Part shown: positions 25,096-34,206 of the stretch, one piece after another | Numbering within the stretch: position 1 is the stretch's first letter | Layout: each line of letters opens with the position of its first letter | DNA from: a bacterium BMS3Bbin14 | GTDB taxonomy: Bacteria > Desulfobacterota > Desulfobulbia > Desulfobulbales > Desulfobulbaceae | NCBI GenBank assembly: GCA_002897615.1 | Contig: BDTX01000011.1 | Span: 62,001-126,000 of the forward strand | Direction: 5' to 3' | Length of the DNA: 64,000 bases | Translations under genes and position numbers: made by a program | Notes under the pieces: generated by a model | Seen by the model: the letters and a program-made list of their open reading frames with translations, nothing else | The model's database searches: none | What the model was told of the DNA's origin: nothing

Positions 25096-25476
25096 GAGCG
25101 TCTTTTTCTAAAGCAAAAAAAATGCCATACTTATAAATTACTTTGAAATCAATGGGATATGTATGGATAGCAGGCAGGACAGAATGTTTAGGAGCGTATA
25201 GGTGTCGCGGCGGAGAGACGTTGATTAAGCTGTTTTACTTATCTTTTTGAATTTGCGTACAATTTATTGTGTAGATTGTGCGACAGGGTGGTGGGAAAAT
25301 AAAAGTTGCCGAAACCGAAAAGGGGTTACGAGAATGGAGCACATTTGCTGTTGTTTTTGGGGGGCATGAGCAGCATCTTTAATAAAGATGTTGGGCCATG
25401 GGTTCTGGGCCAGGTTTTATTTTGGGTATTCTTGCTGCAGGAAAACTGAATGGTACGCAAAGCACATATTCGCATT

Positions 25477-25507
25477 CCCCTGGCTTTTTATCACGTGATG
25501 CCCAGGG
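25477..25507. repeat. Hairpin with CCCCTGG/CCAGGGG arms
   Basis: CCCCTGG at 25477-25483 pairs with CCAGGGG at 25502-25508 around a loop that itself holds the palindrome ATCACGTGAT. No T-run follows on either strand. It lies downstream of the 390-residue gene. Confidence 0.4.
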
Positions 25508-25678
25508 GAGGGGGGCAACACTGACCGTATCGAGTCATGCCTGGCCATAGACATGATGGTGGCCTGACGTGTCTTTCATTTGACGACACCCGGCCGTGAA
25601 ATCCCGGATGTTCAGCGCACGTTTTTTTTCGGTTCCCGGCACCCAGCTGGCTCGGTCTGCAGGCCCTTATCGGCATTG

Positions 25679-26851
25679 TCACAGGCGGAGAAATCCGTCC
25701 GGGAGCAGGCTGGTGGCCAGCATGACCATGTTGATCTCGCGATGATCCCGCCAGCTGGCGGCAGACCTCTGTTCGGGGTCGAGCCAGAAATTTTCGATCA
25801 GGTCGATTATCGGCGAATACTTCAATAATATTTCGATATATTCAACGAGCAGGGGGTGCTTCCTGCCCAGGCCGGTTTTTTCCTCGAGTAAGGCATGAAT
25901 CATGCCGACGCCATGCATGCCGATGGTCAGGCCCAGTTCCCGAAAGGCCAGGCGATAGGCTGCCGGCAGTTTCAGGGTATTCGTCCGCACAAAGGTCTGC
26001 AGGCCGGCCAGGGCGGCCTGCAGTAACTCCTCCGGCAGGGATGCCTGTTGGCTAAAACCATGATCAATCATTTGCACCGTGCGACAGGCATCGAACAGGA
26101 GGCCGCCGATTCCCAGGGGATCATCGGTCTCCCAGGCCAGTCCCCGGCAGATAGCGGCCAGGTCCCTGATCTCATCCTGCAGGTCCGGGGATGCTGATTT
26201 CTCCTCGTCGCCTGCCGTCACCTGCAGCTCGTGACAGGTGATCAGGCCGTCCAGGGGATCGTGCTGACCCATGGCGGTCACCAGGGGGCGGCTGAGATCG
26301 ATACTCATCTTCCAGTACATGCGCTTCCGGCCGTCAAGAGGCGAGATATAGGTGAAGCGCGCATGGGCCGTTTGCGCGAGTTCCACGGCCCATTGATTAT
26401 AGACCTGCTCTCCGGTGACCCGGCCGAGGCGGCTCAGGGCATGCATCCATTTGGTCAGGTAATGATAGTATTGCCCGTCGCGGTCCCATTCCTGCTGTTC
26501 GTCATAAGGTTCGGACGGATCACGTTCCGCCATTTTTTTACCGATTCGCAAGCCGCCCCTGGTCGGGTGCCGTTTCCCGGCTTCTTCATCAAGACCGCTG
26601 ATCCAGCCCGTCCGTTCATCATCGTCACGATGCCGGCCCAGGATTGCGTGTACCTGCTCCACCAGCGCCACCGCCAGGTCCAGGTAGCGGTCTTCACCTG
26701 TCTGCCGGTAAAGTTCAAGGAAATTGCATACCCCGAAAGCGTCGGTCCACAGGTAACGTTTCGGAGAGCTGGTGGCCGGAAAGAGTCCGGTTATTTCCGC
26801 AAACTCAAGCATGAGTTGCCGGACAGTGGCAAGTTTGTTGTTCGATTTCAT
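25679..26851 (-). CDS. Unknown 390-residue protein, possibly an alpha/alpha-barrel
   Basis: Function not known. It is rich in helices, with repeated patterns such as FLELYRQTGEDRYLDLAVAL, MHALSRLGRVTGEQVY and WAVELAQTAHARF, reminiscent of six-hairpin (alpha/alpha) glycosidase-like folds. ERTGWISGLDEEAGKRHPT and YYHYLTKWMHAL may line a pocket. There is no signal peptide or membrane segment. A related but destroyed copy lies at 16636-16752. A MITE sits 45 bp upstream of the start. Confidence 0.75.
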   Translation of the reverse strand: MKSNNKLATVRQLMLEFAEITGLFPATSSPKRYLWTDAFGVCNFLELYRQTGEDRYLDLAVALVEQVHAILGRHRDDDERTGWISGLDEEAGKRHPTRGGLRIGKKMAERDPSEPYDEQQEWDRDGQYYHYLTKWMHALSRLGRVTGEQVYNQWAVELAQTAHARFTYISPLDGRKRMYWKMSIDLSRPLVTAMGQHDPLDGLITCHELQVTAGDEEKSASPDLQDEIRDLAAICRGLAWETDDPLGIGGLLFDACRTVQMIDHGFSQQASLPEELLQAALAGLQTFVRTNTLKLPAAYRLAFRELGLTIGMHGVGMIHALLEEKTGLGRKHPLLVEYIEILLKYSPIIDLIENFWLDPEQRSAASWRDHREINMVMLATSLLPDGFLRL

Positions 26852-26896
26852 TGGTCGGTGGTGTTCGTCTCGCTCCAGTCGTCACCCTATATTAAG

Positions 26897-27139
26897 CCTT
26901 AATCCGTGACGGCTTGAGGTGATGTTCTATGCAATACATGGAATTTGTTGCATTATTGACGAATAAGCGCATTTTTTAGTCTTCACCGCGCCGCCCTGCG
27001 GGGCGCCCGATAACGGCGCATCTGCTGCGTTGGCAACTCGTTGATATCGCACCAGGATAATCAACCTCGTTGCCGCCTCGAAGGTCTCGCAGGCTCGCTA
27101 TCTGCATCTGCACCGTTCTCGAACGCTCACGGATTCAGG
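26897..27139 (-). mobile_element. MITE-like repeat, full length with a 24-bp insertion
   Basis: Reverse orientation. It begins CCTTAATCCGTGACGG and ends CTCACGGATTCAGG. Flanks are TTAAG and TTAAA, a four-of-five duplication. The element is 243 bp because about 24 bp are inserted near 27080-27105. It lies between pgsA and the 390-residue gene. Confidence 0.88.
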
Positions 27140-27170
27140 TTAAAGAGTTACGCAAATGCCAAGGGCCTTT

Positions 27171-27740
27171 TTAACTTGTGTCTGACGGGGCCAGAAAGAT
27201 TCGTCTTAATTTTAAAAAATAATCAAAGCCCGACCAGATCGTCAGGACCAGTGCCACGTAGACGATGGCCAGGCCCAGGCGGTGCAAAAAAGGCAGTGGC
27301 AGTAAATCAAGTGGAAAGATCAGGGTGCCGAGGCCGAGATACTGGATGATGGATTTGAGCTTGCCCAGGCGGCTGGCCGCAACAACAATGCCTGATGACG
27401 CGGCGATCCCGCGGAGACCGGTGATGATTAGTTCGCGGCAGATAATGACCAGCGCCAGCCAGGCCGGCAGCCGGCCCAGGGGAATCAGCATGATAAAGGC
27501 GGTGGCGACCAGGACCTTGTCCGCCAGCGGGTCCATGAGTTGTCCCAGGACCGTTTCGCTCTTGTAACGGCGGGCGAAATAGCCGTCAATCCAGTCGGTT
27601 CCGGCGGCAACGGCAAAGACCAGCCAGGAGAAAAAGGCCATCCAGGTTGTCTGCGGCAGCATGAGCATGAACGCCAGGATGGCGGCCAGAAAAAAGCGGA
27701 CCCCGGTTATCAGGTTCGGAAGGTTGAAAATTTGATTCAC
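27171..27740 (-). CDS. pgsA: CDP-diacylglycerol-glycerol-3-phosphate 3-phosphatidyltransferase
   Basis: A 189-residue membrane enzyme that makes phosphatidylglycerophosphate. The CDP-alcohol phosphotransferase motif is complete: DWIDGYFARRYKSETVLG followed by MDPLADKVL near residues 50-75. The start NLPNLITGVRFFLA is typical of PgsA. Four to five membrane segments are apparent. It lies 6 bp downstream of the lytic transglycosylase gene. Confidence 0.93.
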   Translation of the reverse strand: MNQIFNLPNLITGVRFFLAAILAFMLMLPQTTWMAFFSWLVFAVAAGTDWIDGYFARRYKSETVLGQLMDPLADKVLVATAFIMLIPLGRLPAWLALVIICRELIITGLRGIAASSGIVVAASRLGKLKSIIQYLGLGTLIFPLDLLPLPFLHRLGLAIVYVALVLTIWSGFDYFLKLRRIFLAPSDTS

Positions 27741-27746
27741 GATAAC

Positions 27747-28412
27747 TCAGTTCATTTTTATCAGCTTATGGACAGAGATGTTGCCGCCCCGGGATTCGGC
27801 AGTCCTCCGCTGATAGAGCCGGTAGAGATGGATAACCCTTTTGACGTAGGCTATGGTTTCGGGAATTTTCGGGAGGGGGCCGTCTTTTGAGATCCGGCCC
27901 GGTCCGGCATTGTAGGCGGCCAGGCTCCGGACCAGGTCCCCCCGGTAGTTATTGAGCAGGGACTTTAAATAGCGGGCGCCGCCATTGATATTCTGGGCCG
28001 CATCAAAGGGATTTCTTACCCGCATGTCCCGCGCTGTTTTCGGCATCAACTGCATCAGGCCCTGGGCCCCGTTTCGCGATACGGCGTACTGGTTAAAATC
28101 GGATTCGGTCTTGATGATCGCCTTAAGGAGCAGGGGGTCAATGCTGTACGACAATGCCGCCCGCCTGATATGGTGATCATAGTGGGCGGCGGCCTGGTTG
28201 CCGCCCCGGGATGCTTTGCCGGCAAACGGGGGCGACCAGGGGACGTCGTTGATTTTTCTCTGTTGCAGGGGATGGTAACGTTGGTCGGCCGGGACATTGG
28301 TATAGTGGCTGACTCCCTGCTCGTCCACATAGACGTAGATCCCCCCCCACACCTCGACCGGCAGCAGGAGCGTGAACAGCAGGATCACGACATATCGTAT
28401 CGACAGCGCCAC
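27747..28412 (-). CDS. Lytic transglycosylase with DUF4124-like N-terminus
   Basis: 221 residues. An N-terminal signal segment (YVVILLFTLLLPVEVWG) is followed by a DUF4124-like module (GIYVYVDEQGVSHYTNVP). The SLT domain starts near residue 90: LLLKAIIKTESDFNQYAVS holds the catalytic Glu, then GAQGLMQLMPKTA, NINGGARYLKSLL and AAYNAGPGRI. It cleaves peptidoglycan in the periplasm. Same strand as pgsA, 6 bp apart. Confidence 0.92.
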   Translation of the reverse strand: MALSIRYVVILLFTLLLPVEVWGGIYVYVDEQGVSHYTNVPADQRYHPLQQRKINDVPWSPPFAGKASRGGNQAAAHYDHHIRRAALSYSIDPLLLKAIIKTESDFNQYAVSRNGAQGLMQLMPKTARDMRVRNPFDAAQNINGGARYLKSLLNNYRGDLVRSLAAYNAGPGRISKDGPLPKIPETIAYVKRVIHLYRLYQRRTAESRGGNISVHKLIKMN

Positions 28413-28506
28413 AGTTATCTCCGTTCGTTTCCGCCGTTTTTTTCGGCCCGGCCGACCGGTTTCAAGGGCCTGGCCGCCTTGATCCTGCCGCTATCAACAA
28501 GAGATT

Positions 28507-28779
28507 TCATTCGTCTTCTTTCGGCTTGTCGGTAAATTTATCGCAACAGGCCTCGCTGCAGAAATAATAGGTTGTACCGTCCTGCCGCAGCCGGATCGCC
28601 TGGTGTTTGGGCACCAGGGTGTGACAGACCGGGTCCTCGACCAGTACATCCTGTACCGGTGGATCTTCCGCGGCCGGGCCGCTGTCTTTATCGGCACGAA
28701 CGGATGGGTTCCTGATGATCCCGTTCAGCAGCCGCCAGGCCAGGTAAAAAAGCACGGCCAGAACGACAAAGCGTATCAT
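28507..28779 (-). CDS. Small membrane-anchored YHS/TRASH-like protein (PP0621-like)
   Basis: About 90 residues from ATG 28779. An N-terminal membrane segment (MIRFVVLAVLFYLAWRLL) is followed by an acidic Pro-rich linker. The C-terminal domain contains DPVCHTLVP and YYFCSEACCDKF, with the cysteine spacing of YHS/TRASH metal-binding domains. It resembles PP0621-family proteins. A metal role is inferred. The frame extends upstream to 28818, next to a MITE, but the membrane segment marks the real start. Confidence 0.75.
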   Translation of the reverse strand: MIRFVVLAVLFYLAWRLLNGIIRNPSVRADKDSGPAAEDPPVQDVLVEDPVCHTLVPKHQAIRLRQDGTTYYFCSEACCDKFTDKPKEDE

Positions 28780-28818
28780 TGGTCTCTCCCGGTACCGGCC
28801 CTGTCGTTTTTTCTCCAC

Positions 28819-29038
28819 CCCCGAATTCGTGACGGCTTGAGATTATACTACAGGCAATACTTAGAATTTATTGCATTATTGACAAATAAATGCATTCTAT
28901 ACTCTTCACCGCGCCGCCCTGCGGGGCGCCCGAGAACGGCGCAGCTACTGCGTTGACAACTCGTTGATATCACACCAGGATAATCAACATCGTTGCCGCC
29001 TTGCATCTGCACCGTTCTCGAACGCTCACGGATCCAGG
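28819..29038 (-). mobile_element. MITE-like repeat, full length (220 bp)
   Basis: Reverse orientation. It starts CCCCGAATTCGTGACGG (mutated end) and ends CTCACGGATCCAGG. Perfect 5-bp flanks TCCAC lie at 28814-28818 and 29039-29043. It separates the YHS-like gene from folK. Confidence 0.9.
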
Positions 29039-29081
29039 TCCACATAAGCCTATTATATCTGTACGAGTTTAAAAGTCGAAC

Positions 29082-29672
29082 CTATTTTTTCCCTTCCCTG
29101 TCGCCGGCTGCGCGCAAAAACAGGTTCGGAGAATCGGCGCCCTGTTTATGACCGGGGGGGGGCGGCCATGATATCCTCTGCACAACGGGGTGCTGCCTCG
29201 CACCCGCCAGGTCAGTCAACATCGCCGCGGCAGTGCGCCTGAGCAGCGGATGGACACAATCAGGGGCGATTTCGCAGAGCGGCGCCAGAACAAAGAGCCG
29301 TCGATGCATTTCCGGATGCGGCAGGGTCATGGTCGCGGTGTTGTAAATGAGATCGTCATAGAGGAGGAGGTCAAGATCCAGGATACGGTCCTGGTGGCCC
29401 GGCGCCCTGTTGTCCCCCCTGGTGCGGCCGAACTCTTTTTCAGTCGCCAGCAGGGTGTGCAGCAGGTCCCGGGGCGGCAGGGATGTCTGCAGGCAGGCCA
29501 CGGCATTGACAAACCAGTGTTGGCTGGCCATGGCAACCGGTTCGGTCCGGTACGGGCAGGAAAGGGCGGCCGGCCGGATTGCCGGTTCTTGTCCGAGCCT
29601 CAGCCAGGCCTGGCGCAGGACCTGCAGGGAATCGCCCAGGTTGGAGCCGAGGCCGATATAAGCGGTTTTCAT
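29082..29672 (-). CDS. folK: 2-amino-4-hydroxy-6-hydroxymethyldihydropteridine diphosphokinase
   Basis: About 196 residues. The start TAYIGLGSNLGDS and the signature RDNRAPGHQDRILDLDLLLYDD (split here over the ATP- and Mg-binding block) identify HPPK of folate synthesis. HPEMHRRLFVLAPLCEIAP follows. ATG 29672 begins the conserved fold; an upstream in-frame start at 29696 is possible. It lies downstream of dapB, so it probably belongs to that transcript. The C-terminus is about 30 residues longer than usual. Confidence 0.92.
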   Translation of the reverse strand: MKTAYIGLGSNLGDSLQVLRQAWLRLGQEPAIRPAALSCPYRTEPVAMASQHWFVNAVACLQTSLPPRDLLHTLLATEKEFGRTRGDNRAPGHQDRILDLDLLLYDDLIYNTATMTLPHPEMHRRLFVLAPLCEIAPDCVHPLLRRTAAAMLTDLAGARQHPVVQRISWPPPPGHKQGADSPNLFLRAAGDREGKK

Positions 29673-29758
29673 TAAGATGGATCGGGGCTGTTCCATAATG
29701 CGCCCGGCCGGGGCCGTTGCCGGGACTGCCGTTGCCGGTGCGCAAGCTTCAGCGCGGT

Positions 29759-30571
29759 TCAGAAATCATTCAGTCCCAGGACATCGAACATGGTGTACAG
29801 GCCGTTCGGTTTGTCAGCGACCCAGGCGGCGGCCAGGGTGGCGCCCCGGGCGAAGTTATCCCGGCTGTGAGCCCGGTGAGTGATTTCGATTCGTTCGCCT
29901 GCCCCGGCAAAGTAGACCGTATGCTCGCCGACGATATCTCCGGCCCGGATGGACTGAATGCCGATCTCCTGGTCCGTCCGTTCGCCGATTATGCCGTGGC
30001 GCTCAAACACCCCGACGTCCGCCAGTTTCCGGTTCAGGGCGGTTGCCGCCATCTCTCCGAGTTTCAGGGCCGTGCCCGAGGGCGCGTCTTTTTTCATGCG
30101 GTGATGGGCCTCGACGATCTCTATGTCATAGGCATCGCCCAGAACGGCTGCCGTCTTGGCGACGAGTTTGAACAGGACATTGACGCCGACGGCCATGTTG
30201 GGCGCCTGGACGCAGGGAAAGTTTTTCCCGGCCAGTTCCGCCAGGGTGGCGAGCTCTTCCGGGGTCAGGCCGGTGGTGCCGATGACCATGGCCCGTCCAT
30301 GCTCGGCCGCGGTGCGGACAAATCCCATGGTGGCCGTGTGGAAGGTGAAGTCAATTATGACATCGCCCTGGTCGATAACCGGCTCCAGGCCGGCGGCAAT
30401 GGTCACCCCGGTGGTGCCGAAACCGGCGTTTTCGCCAACATCCCGGCCCACCGCCGGATTATCCAGGTGCTCAAAAGCGGCGGTCAGTTGGAGATCGGGA
30501 TTCTTCCGCACCATCGAGCTGATGCGCTGGCCCATGCGTCCGGCAGCGCCGGCAACGATTACTCTGGTCAT
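29759..30571 (-). CDS. dapB: 4-hydroxy-tetrahydrodipicolinate reductase
   Basis: 270 residues. N-terminal nucleotide-binding motif VIVAGAAGRMGQRI, GTTGLTPEEL, APNMAVGVNVLFKL and the catalytic block EAHHRMKKDAPSGTALKL define DapB. It reduces the DapA product in the diaminopimelate/lysine pathway. It is separated from dapA by a MITE at 30640-30859. Confidence 0.96.
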   Translation of the reverse strand: MTRVIVAGAAGRMGQRISSMVRKNPDLQLTAAFEHLDNPAVGRDVGENAGFGTTGVTIAAGLEPVIDQGDVIIDFTFHTATMGFVRTAAEHGRAMVIGTTGLTPEELATLAELAGKNFPCVQAPNMAVGVNVLFKLVAKTAAVLGDAYDIEIVEAHHRMKKDAPSGTALKLGEMAATALNRKLADVGVFERHGIIGERTDQEIGIQSIRAGDIVGEHTVYFAGAGERIEITHRAHSRDNFARGATLAAAWVADKPNGLYTMFDVLGLNDF

Positions 30572-30639
30572 TTTCGTATGGCTCCGTTTTCAGGAAAAAG
30601 CGAATAATATTGTTAACAGGTTGTATGTAATGCCAAGAC

Positions 30640-30859
30640 CCTGAATCCGTGACGGCTTGAGATGATTATTTATGCAATATGATGAATTTATTGCATCATT
30701 GTTAAATAAACTCATTCACTGGTCTTCACCGCGCCACCCTGCGGGGCGCCCGATAACGGCACATCTGCTGCGTTGGCAACAAAGTTGATATCACACCAGG
30801 ATAATCAACATCGTTGCCGCCTTGCATCTGCACCGTTCTCGAACGCTCACGGATCCAGG
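30640..30859 (-). mobile_element. MITE-like repeat, full length (220 bp), between dapA and dapB
   Basis: Reverse orientation. It begins CCTGAATCCGTGACGG and ends CTCACGGATCCAGG. Perfect flanks AAGAC lie at 30635-30639 and 30860-30864. The right duplication touches the dapA stop codon (30864-30866). It inserts 220 bp of structured sequence into the lysA-dapF-dapA-dapB run. Confidence 0.92.
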
Positions 30860-30863
30860 AAGA

Positions 30864-31745
30864 CTATAATAATCCGGCTCCGTTCATGGCCTTTTTCAGG
30901 GTCTCCAGGCTCGATGCGTCCATTGCCGTCATGGGCAGCCGCAACTCGCCGGAACGGATCCTGCCCATCAGTTCCAATCCCTTCTTGGCCGGGGCCGGAC
31001 TGGGATAGCAGAACATGGCGCCCATGAGGGGAAAGAGGCGGAAATGGAGCTCCCTGGCCTTTTGCAGATCACCGGCCAGGGCGGCCTTCATCATCTCGGC
31101 CATGCCCCGGGGCTCGACGTTGGAGGTCACCGAAATAACGCCCCGGCCGCCGATCAGTACCGTGGGCATGGCGGTGAAGTCGTCACCGGAAAGCACGATA
31201 AAATCGTCGGGGCAGAGCCGGATGACCTCGCTGACCTGGTTCAGGCTGCCGCTGGCCTCCTTGATACCAATGACGCTGTCGAGCCCGGCGCACCGGGCCA
31301 CGGTGGCGGGCAGTATGTTGGTCACCGTCCGGCCGGGGACGTTGTAGAGGATCATCGGGATATCAACTGCTTCGGCGATGGCCTTGTAATGTTGATACAG
31401 CCCCTCCTGGCTCGGTTTGTTGTAGTAGGGCACAACCGAGAGTACGGCGTCCGCGCCGCTGGCCTTGGCGCTCTCGGTCAATTCGATGGCCTCGAGGGTG
31501 TTGTTGGCCCCGGTCCCGGCAATAACCGGCACCCGGCCATTCACCGTTTTGACTGTCAGCTCGATCACCCGTTTGTGCTCGGCAAAATCAAGCGTGGCCG
31601 ATTCCCCGGTGGTACCGCAGGGGACGATGCCGTCCGTGCCGTTGGCAATGTGAAATTCAATCAGGTCAATCAGACCCTGTTCATCGACCTTGCCGTCGAT
31701 AAACGGGGTAACGACGGCGACGATGGCTCCCTGAATCCTGTTCAT
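30864..31745 (-). CDS. dapA: 4-hydroxy-tetrahydrodipicolinate synthase
   Basis: 293 residues. GTTGESATLDFAEHKRVIE, the tyrosine block MILYNVPGRT near 135 and the Schiff-base lysine block VIGIKEASGSL near 162 are diagnostic. It condenses pyruvate with aspartate semialdehyde in lysine/DAP synthesis. It starts 187 bp downstream of dapF; the gap 31746-31932 shows no gene. AGGAGG precedes the ATG. Confidence 0.96.
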   Translation of the reverse strand: MNRIQGAIVAVVTPFIDGKVDEQGLIDLIEFHIANGTDGIVPCGTTGESATLDFAEHKRVIELTVKTVNGRVPVIAGTGANNTLEAIELTESAKASGADAVLSVVPYYNKPSQEGLYQHYKAIAEAVDIPMILYNVPGRTVTNILPATVARCAGLDSVIGIKEASGSLNQVSEVIRLCPDDFIVLSGDDFTAMPTVLIGGRGVISVTSNVEPRGMAEMMKAALAGDLQKARELHFRLFPLMGAMFCYPSPAPAKKGLELMGRIRSGELRLPMTAMDASSLETLKKAMNGAGLL

Positions 31746-31932
31746 TTTGTTTCCTCCTGTCTTCTGTCAATTCGTACAGCCCGGGTCTGGGCGGGAATTT
31801 CAATTTTCAACATAACAGCGGTTGGTAACGGTCCAGATGTTCTCCATATTTGGTGGGGAAGCAGGTCAACGAATCCATAGCCCGGCCATGCGAAGCGGCC
31901 TGATCGCCGGGAGATGGGGTGCAGCAGAACCG

Positions 31933-32781
31933 TTACGAGTTTTCAATAAGGGCCTCGGCCTTTAACTCCCCCTTGTAAATAACATGGGCGGGGCCTTTGA
32001 GGAAGACATTATGGACGGTCTTGTCCGTTGCCAGGTCAAAAAGGATGACCAGCCGGTCACCGCCGGAGGTAATGATTTCGACCGGCGAGCTGGCCCGGCC
32101 GACCAGGGCCGCGACCAGGGCCGTGGCCGTGGCCCCGGTGCCGCAGGCCAGGGTTTCGCCTTCCACGCCCCGCTCGTAGGTGCGCATCTTCAGGGTGCCG
32201 TCGGCCAGCCGCTGGACAAAATTCACATTGGTGCCCGCGGGCATGAAGTCCGGATGGTGCCGGATCCGGCTGCCCAGGGCGCCGACATCCACCAGCTTGA
32301 GGTCGTCGACGAAGATCACAACATGGGGGACGCCGGTATCCATGGAATGCAGCTCGATCGTCTCTGAATCGAGCCGAAGAGTCCCGTCCAGCCTCACCTT
32401 CTGCGGCGCGGTCATGCGAATGCTGACATTGACATCCGCGACACTGGCCTCGATGATGCCGGCCAGGGTCACAAAACGCATGCGGGCCGGGGCGATTCCA
32501 TGCATATAGGCAAAGCGGGCCGCGCAGCGGGCTCCGTTGCCGCACATCTCGGCCTCGGAGCCGTCGCCGTTGAAAAACAGCCACTTGAAGTCTGCCTGGT
32601 CAGAGTTTTCGATCAGGATCAAGCCGTCAGCGCCGACGGAGAACCGGCGCCGGCAGACCAGGCGGGCGAATTCCGGCAGGGCCTCCCTGGCAACAACGGG
32701 CTTGCGGTGGTCAATCAGGATAAAATCGTTGCCGGCGCCGCTCATTTTGACAAAGGGCAGGGGCAGTCGCGCAATCTGCAT
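31933..32781 (-). CDS. dapF: Diaminopimelate epimerase
   Basis: 282 residues. The two active-site cysteines are visible in MCGNGARCAARF (near 79) and LACGTGATATALVAAL (near 225). GAGNDFILID at the N-terminus and GVPHVVIFVDDL are family blocks. It converts LL- to meso-DAP for peptidoglycan and lysine. The start lies 2 bp after the lysA stop. Confidence 0.96.
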   Translation of the reverse strand: MQIARLPLPFVKMSGAGNDFILIDHRKPVVAREALPEFARLVCRRRFSVGADGLILIENSDQADFKWLFFNGDGSEAEMCGNGARCAARFAYMHGIAPARMRFVTLAGIIEASVADVNVSIRMTAPQKVRLDGTLRLDSETIELHSMDTGVPHVVIFVDDLKLVDVGALGSRIRHHPDFMPAGTNVNFVQRLADGTLKMRTYERGVEGETLACGTGATATALVAALVGRASSPVEIITSGGDRLVILFDLATDKTVHNVFLKGPAHVIYKGELKAEALIENS

Positions 32782-32783
32782 GA

Positions 32784-34055
32784 TCAGTCAAGCTCCATAA
32801 GGGATTCGCCCCGGATGAGGTCTTCATAATTTTCCCGGGAGCGGATGATCTCGAACCGGTCGCCGCGCACCAGGACCTCGGCCGCGCGCGGCCGGGAATT
32901 ATAATTGGATGACATGGTGAAGCCGTAGGCCCCGGCGCTCATGACGGCCAGGAGATCACCCTGGTGCACCCGGGGCAGCAGCCGCTCTCTGGCCAGGAAG
33001 TCACCGCTTTCGCAGATAGGGCCGACGACATCGACAATCTCGCCTTTATCGTTGTCTTCTTTTTTCACTACCGGCCTGATTTCATGGTAGGCCCCGTAGA
33101 GGCTGGGCCTGATCAGGTCGTTCATGCCCGCGTCGACAATGACAAAGCGCTTGTCCTCCTGGCCGCCGGTGTTGACCTTGGTGTATTGCACCTCGGTCAC
33201 CAGGATGCCGGCATTGCCGGTAATGACCCGGCCCGGCTCCAGGATCAGGGTATAGTTCATGTCGCCCAGTTCGTCCATGACGGCCCTGGCATAATCATGG
33301 GGATGAGGCGGCAGTTCTTCATCGTAGGTGATCCCGACGCCGCCGCCGAGATCAAGATAGTCGATGGTGATCCCCTCCCGCTCCAGGCGGCCGATGAAGT
33401 CCTTCAGCTTGCGCAATGCCTCGATAAAGGGATCGATGCTGGTGAGCTGGGAGCCGATATGACAACTCACGCCCCGGATCTCGATGGTGGGCATGGACCT
33501 GGCCCTGATATACTCCTGCAGCGCCTCTGCCACCGGGATGCCGAACTTGTTTTTGGCAAAGCCCGTGGAGATGTAGGGATGGGTCTGCGGATCGACGTCC
33601 GGGTTGACCCGCAAGGCAACCGGCGCCGTCATGCCGAGCTCCCCGGCCACCTGGTGCAACCGGTCGAGTTCCTGGGCCGATTCGACGTTGAACAGCAGGA
33701 TTCCGGCTTGCAGGGCCGCGCGCATTTCCGCCGCGGTCTTGCCCACCCCCGAGTAGATGGTGCGGTCCGGGGCGATGCCCGCGGTCCGGGCCCGGAACAG
33801 TTCCCCGCCCGAGACAATATCCGCGCCGCCGCCCTGGCGGGCAAAGAGGTTTAAAATGGCGATATTCGAGCAGGCCTTGACCGCAAAGCAGGTGAGATGG
33901 GGCAGGCCGGCAAAACCCTGGTCAAAGATCCGGAAATGACGGCTCAGGGTCGCCTCGCTGTACAGAAAGAAGGGGGTGCCGACCTGCCGGGCGATTTCGG
34001 CGACCGACAGGTCCTCGCAGTAGAGCTCGTTGTTTTTATAGCTAAAATGATTCAT
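32784..34055 (-). CDS. lysA: Diaminopimelate decarboxylase
   Basis: 423 residues. PLP lysine in FAVKACSNIAIL near 59, SCHIGSQL near 200, LDLGGGVGITYDEE near 237, EPGRVITGNAGILV and CESGDFLA are present. It catalyses the last step of lysine synthesis. It is 151 bp downstream of the Fn3 lipoprotein gene. Coupled to dapF (2-bp gap). Confidence 0.96.
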   Translation of the reverse strand: MNHFSYKNNELYCEDLSVAEIARQVGTPFFLYSEATLSRHFRIFDQGFAGLPHLTCFAVKACSNIAILNLFARQGGGADIVSGGELFRARTAGIAPDRTIYSGVGKTAAEMRAALQAGILLFNVESAQELDRLHQVAGELGMTAPVALRVNPDVDPQTHPYISTGFAKNKFGIPVAEALQEYIRARSMPTIEIRGVSCHIGSQLTSIDPFIEALRKLKDFIGRLEREGITIDYLDLGGGVGITYDEELPPHPHDYARAVMDELGDMNYTLILEPGRVITGNAGILVTEVQYTKVNTGGQEDKRFVIVDAGMNDLIRPSLYGAYHEIRPVVKKEDNDKGEIVDVVGPICESGDFLARERLLPRVHQGDLLAVMSAGAYGFTMSSNYNSRPRAAEVLVRGDRFEIIRSRENYEDLIRGESLMELD

Positions 34056-34206
34056 AATCCAGCTTGGTTGAGTATCTTGCGGCGACGACAGGCCGCTGTA
34101 GATGCTGCTCGTTTGTGCCCGGACGGAAACGATTTTCTGGCGGAGTTCCGCCGGTCCGCTTCCCTGCCCGCTCTCGGCCGGACACCGGTTTCGGGAAAAA
34201 TGCGGA

